Assembly (NCBI GenBank): GCA_900544885.1
Contig: UQWU01000007.1
Coordinates: 1 to 44,999, forward strand
Source: an uncultured Phascolarctobacterium sp.
GTDB lineage: Bacteria; Bacillota; Negativicutes; Acidaminococcales; Acidaminococcaceae
Direction of reading: 5' to 3'
DNA: 44,999 nucleotides
The first letter of the stretch is position 1. Every line of letters starts with the position of its first letter. Below are positions 39,967 to 44,999 of the stretch, piece by piece. The notes beneath the pieces were generated by a model. The model was given only the letters and a program-made list of their open reading frames with translations. It was not told the DNA's origin and made no database searches. The translations under genes were made by a program, and so were the position numbers.

Positions 39967-40175
39967 TTAGTGAACCAATGCATCCCATAAATAAAATCAC
40001 GAGCGTTCTCGTTGTATTCATTGCAAAACATGACTTGTCATATGTTAAGCTTTTTTTATAAAAATATAGAACCCTTATTACAAGGTTTTGAATGGTTACA
40101 TAAAAAAGTAAAAGCCTTGTATCATGCACGCGGTCAACGTAGGCATAGATAAAGGCTAAAAGGAGGTTGGGACTT

Positions 40176-40433
40176 ATGTCCCACCTCTGCCAACTATTAT
40201 ACCATAAAAACACGATGAAAACAACAATTATTTTATTAGTGTTAACGCTAGCAACTGTAAATTACAATAACTGGCTAGCCTTTATTCAAGGTATAGCTGT
40301 TGCAGTTCTTGCAATAGGGTATTGGCTGAATTTTAAGAGCACCTTTTTGTATCCACATATCCACAAAAAAGCGGCTGTTTTTATAACAGCCGCCCTCTTT
40401 AACTCCAAGCTTAGTTGGACAATTCATTTTTAA
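40176..40433 (+). CDS. possible small membrane protein, hypothetical
   Basis: An 85-residue open frame. Support: an excellent ribosome site AAAGGAGG (40159-40166) nine bases before the ATG at 40176, and a central hydrophobic region (MKTTIILLVLTLATV then LAFIQGIAVAVLAIGYWL) consistent with one or two membrane segments. Against: the last ~15 residues translate the phoU terminator hairpin and the frame overlaps the end of phoU by 23 nt on the other strand, so the C-terminus is of doubtful biology. A TTG at 40167 is an alternative start. A weak promoter (TTGTCA, 16 nt, TATAAA, near 40035-40062) lies upstream. I do not recognise a family. The rest of 39967-40160 shows nothing else. Confidence 0.4.
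   Translation: MSHLCQLLYHKNTMKTTIILLVLTLATVNYNNWLAFIQGIAVAVLAIGYWLNFKSTFLYPHIHKKAAVFITAALFNSKLSWTIHF
40365..40393 (-). terminator. intrinsic terminator after phoU
   Basis: 9-bp stem GCGGCTGTT (40371-40379) / AACAGCCGC (40385-40393) followed on the minus strand by TTTTTTG; 18 nt past the phoU stop. It ends the pst-phoU operon. Confidence 0.9.
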
Positions 40434-41058
40434 CTACAAACAGTACCCATTGAGCAATGTTAGTGGAATGATCGGCAATACGTTCAACGTATTTAGAAAT
40501 CATCAGATAATCAACATATTGCGGTACATATTGCGGATATTTTTGCATCATACTAGTCAGTTCTTGACGCATTTCATGGAAGTATTTATCCACAACGTCA
40601 TCGGTTGCAATAACTTTTTTAGCCAGCTCAACATCATTTTCACTGATAGCAGTGATGGCATCGTAAACCATTTCACGCATAACGCCAAGCATTTTCATAA
40701 AGTTATCAGGCAGAGGTACGTTATCTCTTTTTGCCAAACGCAAAGTATATTGGCTGATATCACTGCAATGGTCGGCAATACGTTCCATATCGCCTACTAA
40801 TTTTAAGCAGCTGGCAATTTCACGCCAGTCACCTGCAACAGGAGTTTGAATCAATACCAATTCCAAGCATTGTTTTTCAATATCAACTTCACTGTTATCA
40901 AAATTATCATCAGCACCAATAATCGCTTCTGCAACAGAAACATCTTTTTCTGCCAGATTTTTAATAACCTTATCCAAGGTATCTTCTAAGTTAGTGCCCA
41001 TAATACGAACACTGTTCAAAAGCTTTGCCAAATCTTGTTGAAATTTTTCTCTTGTCAT
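40411..41058 (-). CDS. phoU: phosphate transport system regulatory protein PhoU
   Basis: A 215-residue protein of two similar three-helix PhoU domains. Metal-binding motifs appear as DMERIADHCSDI near residue 85 and KYVERIADHSTNIAQW near 190. PhoU links phosphate transport through Pst to the PhoR sensor kinase and prevents Pho regulon overexpression. I start at the ATG at 41058 with GGAGG seven bases upstream; the TTG at 41073 would add five residues that encode the ribosome site itself. It is the last gene of pstS-C-A-B-phoU. Confidence 0.93.
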   Translation of the reverse strand: MTREKFQQDLAKLLNSVRIMGTNLEDTLDKVIKNLAEKDVSVAEAIIGADDNFDNSEVDIEKQCLELVLIQTPVAGDWREIASCLKLVGDMERIADHCSDISQYTLRLAKRDNVPLPDNFMKMLGVMREMVYDAITAISENDVELAKKVIATDDVVDKYFHEMRQELTSMMQKYPQYVPQYVDYLMISKYVERIADHSTNIAQWVLFVVKNELSN

Positions 41059-41099
41059 TTTTCGGCCTCCCAATTAGTTCAGAGTTTATTATCAGCACA

Positions 41100-41861
41100 T
41101 TAACCAAAACGACCAGTGATATATTCTTCGGTTTTCGGATTATGCGGATTAGCAAACAACTCTTTAGTATTATTGAATTCAATCAGCTCGCCCAAGAGGA
41201 AGAAGGCAGTTTTGTCGCTGATACGAGCAGCCTGCTGCATATTATGGGTAACGATTACGATAGTATAATCTTTCTTGAGTTCCAAAGCCAGATCTTCGAT
41301 TTTCATTGTAGAAATCGGGTCTAATGCGGAAGTAGGTTCGTCCATCAGGATTACTTCCGGTTCTACCGCTAAGGTACGAGCAATGCACAGACGTTGCTGC
41401 TGACCACCGCTAAGTCCTAAAGCACTTTTATTTAAACGGTCTTTCAATTCATCCCAAATAGCTGCCTGACGCAGACTACGTTCGACAATTTCATCAAGAA
41501 CAGATTTTTGAGTGATGCCATGGATACGCGGACCATAAGCAACATTATCATAAATGCTTTTCGGGAACGGGTTCGGCTGTTGGAAAACCATACCTACACG
41601 ATGACGCAGGCTGATGGGGTCGATATCGGCAAAAATATCCTGTCCGTCCAATTCAATTTTACCTTCAATACGAACACTCTCTTCTAAATCATTCATACGG
41701 TTCAAAGTTTTCAAGAAAGTAGATTTACCACAACCGGAAGGTCCGATTAAAGCAGTAATTTCATTAGTCTTGATATCCAGATTGATTTTTTTCAGAGCTT
41801 GGAATTGACCATAATATAAATCCAAATCTTTTACTAAAAACTTAGTTTCAGCAGTACTCAT
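41100..41861 (-). CDS. pstB: phosphate ABC transporter ATP-binding protein PstB
   Basis: A 253-residue ATPase. Walker A GPSGCGKSTFLKTLNRMNDL near residue 39, Q-loop VFQQPNPFPKSIYDNVAYGPRIHG (PstB-specific), signature LGLSGGQQQRLCIARTLA near 150, Walker B VILMDEPTSALDPIS. The pattern NRMNDL and PNPFP is typical of PstB. It energises phosphate uptake. The ATG overlaps the stop of pstA (ATGA). 26 nt before the phoU region. Confidence 0.97.
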   Translation of the reverse strand: MSTAETKFLVKDLDLYYGQFQALKKINLDIKTNEITALIGPSGCGKSTFLKTLNRMNDLEESVRIEGKIELDGQDIFADIDPISLRHRVGMVFQQPNPFPKSIYDNVAYGPRIHGITQKSVLDEIVERSLRQAAIWDELKDRLNKSALGLSGGQQQRLCIARTLAVEPEVILMDEPTSALDPISTMKIEDLALELKKDYTIVIVTHNMQQAARISDKTAFFLLGELIEFNNTKELFANPHNPKTEEYITGRFG

Positions 41862-42751
41862 TTATTGCTTCCTCCACTTTTACTATCCAAATATGCACTC
41901 AAGGAACGTGCACCCAAACTAAAGGTTAAAACCATCAACATCAAAATTGCAGAAGACAAGTTGGCCATTTGAGCAGCATTCGCAGCTAATGCTTCAGTAC
42001 GGCTTGCCCAAATATGCAGTGCCAGTGTTTCGCCTGGACGGAACGGATTTAGCGGACATACAGGTGAAGCTAAATTCCAAACGCTCCAGTTGATATCAGT
42101 GCTCATACCTGCTGTATACAGCAATGCAGCAGCTTCACCAAAGCCACGGCCTGCAGCCAAGATAATACCTGTCATAATACGGGGGAAACAAGCCGGCAAT
42201 AATACCTTATAAATAGTCTGCCATAAGGTTGCACCCATGGCCAAGCTACCACGTTTATAACCGATAGGCAAAGATTTGAAAGCATCTTCAGTTACGGTCA
42301 TAATCAACGGAATACTTAAAATAGATACGGCTAACGCACCAGAGAACAGGTTCCATTGTGCACCGGTCATAACAATGAATACTAAATAACCAAACAAGCC
42401 GACTACGATGGAAGGCAGGGAGCTCATGGTTTCAATACACATTCTCAAAAAGCGTGTAAATTTACCAGGAGTAGCATATTCCGCCATATAAATACCAGCC
42501 GCTACACCTAGAGGAACGCTGACCAGCAAGGATAAGAATACCAGATAAACAGTATTGAAAATCATATTGCCGATACCATCACCATGGAAGGAAATCAAAT
42601 CCCAGGTAAAACCTTTAAAGCCGTTTAAGATTACATATAAAGCAAAGGCTACCAATAAGAGGATAAAGAATCCGGCTACACAATAGAAAACTGCAGTCAT
42701 TAATTTATCCATAAACTTTGCATGTTTGATACAGTTATTATTGCTACTCAT
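41858..42751 (-). CDS. pstA: phosphate ABC transporter permease PstA
   Basis: A 297-residue permease with six membrane segments. The family block SLPSIVVGLFGYLVF and the cytoplasmic EAA-type loop GYKRGSLAMGATLWQTIYKVLLPACFPRIMTGIILAAGRGFGEAAALLYTAG are present. It pairs with PstC to form the channel. The start overlaps the pstC stop and its own stop overlaps pstB, so pstC-A-B is translationally coupled. Confidence 0.96.
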   Translation of the reverse strand: MSSNNNCIKHAKFMDKLMTAVFYCVAGFFILLLVAFALYVILNGFKGFTWDLISFHGDGIGNMIFNTVYLVFLSLLVSVPLGVAAGIYMAEYATPGKFTRFLRMCIETMSSLPSIVVGLFGYLVFIVMTGAQWNLFSGALAVSILSIPLIMTVTEDAFKSLPIGYKRGSLAMGATLWQTIYKVLLPACFPRIMTGIILAAGRGFGEAAALLYTAGMSTDINWSVWNLASPVCPLNPFRPGETLALHIWASRTEALAANAAQMANLSSAILMLMVLTFSLGARSLSAYLDSKSGGSNK

Positions 42752-43653
42752 GCCGCTTTCTCTCCTTTTGCATTAATATGATGAATGAGGAAGATAAATC
42801 CTAAAGAAATCAAGAACAACAATAAAGCCATGGTCCACAAAGCAATATTATATTCACTGCCCTCCATAGCACCGCCCATATCAGCAGCGATGGCTGCAGT
42901 AAGATTGTTTGTAGGCTCCAGAATGGATGACGGGAAAGCACGTGTTTTACCGATAACCATTGCTACAGCCAATGCTTCACCAAAAGCACGAGCCAAGCCC
43001 AAGATAACTGCTGTCATAATACCGTTTTTAGCTGCCGGAACTACGACGGTAGAAATACTTTGCCAACGAGTAGCACCTAAGCCATAAGCTGCTGCACGGA
43101 AGCTTTTGGGAATACTACGCAGCGCGTCGGCAGTAAGGCTAGTAATAGTCGGGAAAATCATAATCGCAAGTACGATACCTGCTGCCAGTACAGAGAAACC
43201 AAAACGCAAATCAAACAAATTCTTTATAAAGGGAACCAAGATGGTCAAGCCAATCCAACCATAAACAACAGAAGGAATACCTACAAAGATTTCTACTGCC
43301 GGCTGTACAAAGCGTTTACCCAATCTCGGAGAAATTTCAGTCATAAAAATTGCGGTTGCCAAGCTGAACGGTGTTGCAATCAGCAAAGCTAAAGCACAAG
43401 TGCTTATAGAACCGAAAATATAAATAGCAGCACCAACTTTACCGCCACCGTTTACATCATCACTAGGTGCCCATTGAGATGAAAATAAAAATTCGCTGAG
43501 GCTATGACCATAAGTAGTAAAGGTACCCATACCTTTATAGAACAAGAATATACCTATGGCTAAAGTCAGCACGATCAGCAGTATACCGCAGCCAGTGATA
43601 AGATAACGCCAAAACGTATCTTGTCTATAAGCATTTGTTGTAATACGTTGCAT
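42748..43653 (-). CDS. pstC: phosphate ABC transporter permease PstC
   Basis: A 301-residue permease with six membrane segments. It contains FVGIPSVVYGWIGLTILVPF and the EAA loop SFRAAAYGLGATRWQSISTVVVPAAKNGIMTAVILGLARAFGEALAVAMVIG. It pairs with PstA. An AAGGAG site precedes the ATG. It is separated from pstS by 226 nt that contain a large hairpin, so pstS is probably expressed above the rest. Confidence 0.96.
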   Translation of the reverse strand: MQRITTNAYRQDTFWRYLITGCGILLIVLTLAIGIFLFYKGMGTFTTYGHSLSEFLFSSQWAPSDDVNGGGKVGAAIYIFGSISTCALALLIATPFSLATAIFMTEISPRLGKRFVQPAVEIFVGIPSVVYGWIGLTILVPFIKNLFDLRFGFSVLAAGIVLAIMIFPTITSLTADALRSIPKSFRAAAYGLGATRWQSISTVVVPAAKNGIMTAVILGLARAFGEALAVAMVIGKTRAFPSSILEPTNNLTAAIAADMGGAMEGSEYNIALWTMALLLFLISLGFIFLIHHINAKGEKAA

Positions 43654-43729
43654 AACTTTACTCCTTAATTTTATCGTCTATGTTTATATTATTGGAAACA
43701 AGAAAATAACAATTGATTATCTAATAAGT

Positions 43730-43786
43730 AAGGCTGTGCCAGAAATGATAGCTGCAGTTAAGTCAGCTCTATTTCCGCACAGCCTT
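43730..43786 (-). terminator. large intercistronic hairpin between pstS and pstC
   Basis: Outer 10-bp stem AAGGCTGTGC (43730-43739) / GCACAGCCTT (43777-43786) enclosing an inner near-palindrome (GAAAT...AGCTG/CAGCT...ATTTC). The minus-strand tail is only TTACTTATT, so termination would be partial. This fits a read-through or processing hairpin that lowers pstC-A-B-phoU relative to pstS. Confidence 0.55.
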
Positions 43787-43879
43787 GTTAGTTTTGCATA
43801 TTAAGAAAAAGAGTGGTTGAGAAAATCGGTAATATACAGCGTCCGCTATTTTATTCCTATCTCACTTTACGGGACTTAA

Positions 43880-44761
43880 TTATCTTTTAACTTGCATTTT
43901 GGAGGTTACACCATAACCTTGGGATTCCATGCTCTTACCATATTCAGCAGACATGATGAAGTCGAGGAATGCTTTAACAGCATCTTTAGCTTCTCCTTTG
44001 GTATACATATGTTCATAACCCCATACAGGATATTTACCGTTGTAGGTATTTTCCAGAGTAGGTTCTACACCATCGATAGCAACAGTTGCAACGTCTTTGT
44101 TATTAACCAGATAGGACAGAGCAACATAACCGATAGCACCTTTGTTGTCTTTTACGCTTTGCAGTAAGGTACCGGAGTCATCGGTTTCCAGAGATTTATT
44201 GGAAGCTTCTTTAGCACCGCCCAAAGCGAATTCTTGGAACAGAGCGCGAGTACCGCTAGTAGCAGGACGAGTAATCAGAACAATCGGTTCATCCGGACCG
44301 CCAACTTCTTTCCAGTTGGTTACTTTAGCGGTGAAAATATCTTTTAATTGAGCTTTAGTTAAGGATTTAACTTTGCCAGCAATGTCTTTGTTGATTACAG
44401 GAGCCATGGTAACAACACATACTTTGTGATCTACCAATTGTTTAGCAACTTCCGGTTTCAGTTTGGTTTCTGCAGCAACGTCAGAGTTACCAATCATTAC
44501 AGAACCGTCAGCAACTTGTTTCAAGCCAGTACCGGAACCGCCACCGTTTAAGGTGATGGAAACTTCAGGGTTAATAGCTTTGAATTTTGCAGCAGCGTCT
44601 TTAGCCAGCGGCAGTAAAGCAGAAGAACCGCTGCCAGTGATTTGACCAGTTACTTTTGCACCAGCTTTTTTATCAGCAGCTTTGTTGTCGCTACCGCAAC
44701 CAAGAGCACCAAGAGCAACGATAGCAGCTAAACCTAAACAAGCAATTTTGTTAAATTTCAT
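43880..44761 (-). CDS. pstS: phosphate-binding lipoprotein PstS
   Basis: A 293-residue periplasmic phosphate-binding lipoprotein. The signal sequence ends at a lipobox GALGC (Cys22), followed by a lysine-rich linker. The phosphate-binding residues are in TGSGSSALLPL near 43-52, NGGGSGTGLKQV, GNSDVAAE and the loop TRPATSGTRALFQEFA near 160. It captures phosphate for PstCAB. The ribosome site is GGAGG and a PhoP-like operator lies upstream. First gene of the operon. Codon use suggests strong expression. Confidence 0.96.
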   Translation of the reverse strand: MKFNKIACLGLAAIVALGALGCGSDNKAADKKAGAKVTGQITGSGSSALLPLAKDAAAKFKAINPEVSITLNGGGSGTGLKQVADGSVMIGNSDVAAETKLKPEVAKQLVDHKVCVVTMAPVINKDIAGKVKSLTKAQLKDIFTAKVTNWKEVGGPDEPIVLITRPATSGTRALFQEFALGGAKEASNKSLETDDSGTLLQSVKDNKGAIGYVALSYLVNNKDVATVAIDGVEPTLENTYNGKYPVWGYEHMYTKGEAKDAVKAFLDFIMSAEYGKSMESQGYGVTSKMQVKR

Positions 44762-44804
44762 TATTATTTTCCTCCTTCAACCATCTCTCATGGTTTCTGA
44801 GATT

Positions 44805-44858
44805 AGTATAGACAATATTTGTTAAGGGAATATTATCCACTTGTTAAAGTCAAGTAAA
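44805..44858 (-). promoter_or_regulatory. pstS promoter with four 11-nt-phased PhoP-like boxes
   Basis: On the minus strand TATACT (44810-44805) is a -10 with no -35. Upstream a hexamer recurs every 11 nt: TTAACA (44825-44820), ATAATA (44836-44831), TTAACA (44847-44842), TTTACT (44858-44853). The 11-nt period and the TTAACA-type motif match PhoP boxes in Bacillus, which replace the -35 in Pho-activated promoters. It marks pstSCAB-phoU as part of a Pho regulon. Confidence 0.7.
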
Positions 44859-44981
44859 ATAAAAAAACGGTTCATTGTAAAATGAAATTGCACACCTTGA
44901 AAACAGAATAAAAATAGTCCATTGTGACCTCTTCATGTTAAAATTAAGCTACTACACAAAACTTACAAGGAGGCAATCACA

Positions 44982-44999
44982 ATGGACTATACTCAAGAT
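44982..44999 (+). CDS. start of a gene, possibly an IS110-type transposase (cut by the window edge)
   Basis: ATG at 44982 preceded by an ideal AAGGAGG (44967-44973) with an 8-nt spacing. Only six residues, MDYTQD, are visible. This resembles the start of transposases of the IS110 group (which often begin M(D/N)YTQ), and the ~110 nt before it is non-coding, as in those elements, where it can specify a guide ('bridge') RNA. This is from memory and rests on six residues, so it is very tentative. Confidence 0.3.

Noticed and set aside
39914..40213. Minus-strand 99-codon frame after fba
   Set aside because: It overlaps the fba terminator, has no ribosome site, and does not look like a protein.
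1..44999. tRNA or rRNA genes
   Set aside because: None was recognised in any intergenic gap; the gaps are short and hold promoters, terminators or the repeats listed.

Overview
The window looks like the chromosome of a low-to-mid-GC, strictly fermentative anaerobe of the Firmicutes with a diderm-type, meso-diaminopimelate peptidoglycan. A Negativicutes member related to Phascolarctobacterium/Acidaminococcus is my best guess. It rests on gene content and order (mur/division cluster with ddl and with DUF881/sbp before ftsZ, the ccpN-ppsR pair, group 4 hydrogenase, rubrerythrin/PerR, FeoAB) and on the DNPR motif of MurE; no rRNA or marker search was possible. Almost all of the window is coding, mostly on the minus strand, with clear sigma-A promoters and many intrinsic terminators. 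No tRNA or rRNA gene was seen.

Layout. 1-545: a small Xre-type regulator and two copies of a dispersed GC-rich repeat. 546-7920 (minus): a six-gene membrane-bound group 4 [NiFe]-hydrogenase operon (hyfB-C-E-F-G-I type) with a palindromic operator at its promoter. 8043-12276 (minus): sepF, typA/bipA with a hairpin-bearing leader, and a beta-CASP metallo-beta-lactamase ribonuclease-like protein. 12455-26361 (minus): a long cell wall and division (dcw) cluster in transcription order mraZ-rsmH-ftsL-murE-murF-mraY-murD-murG-murC-ddl-ftsQ-DUF881-sbp-ftsZ. It lacks ftsI, ftsW, murB and ftsA. Its promoter carries four 10-bp-spaced MraZ boxes.

26428-28885: a small DUF1858 CxxC protein, endonuclease IV, and a lactate/malate dehydrogenase-family enzyme with unusual active-site residues. 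28886-29570: a gene-free accessory island that holds a minimal CRISPR-like relic (two repeats, one spacer, apparent leader and promoter, no cas genes) bracketed by 31-bp direct repeats. 29613-33355: oxidative stress and iron (perR-rbr, feoA-feoB). 33436-34921: ccpN-ppsR, where ppsR has no ATG, GTG or TTG start. 35077-37954: a siderophore/heme/cobalamin-type ABC importer. 38018-39965: DUF896 protein, RluA-type pseudouridine synthase, class II fructose-bisphosphate aldolase. 40176-44858: a possible small membrane protein, then the phosphate operon pstS-C-A-B-phoU with an 11-nt-phased PhoP-like operator. 44982-end: the start of a gene that may be an IS110-type transposase.

Taken together this is core metabolism and envelope biogenesis. 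Energy conservation (hydrogenase), central carbon control (CcpN/PpsR, aldolase), iron and phosphate uptake and peroxide defence surround the division cluster. The most unusual items are the orphan CRISPR-like unit, whose repeat has the spacing of type VI-A (Cas13a) repeats; the non-AUG ppsR; the hydrogenase large subunit that ends exactly where the maturation protease normally cuts; and the division cluster from which the septal synthase genes and ftsA are missing.
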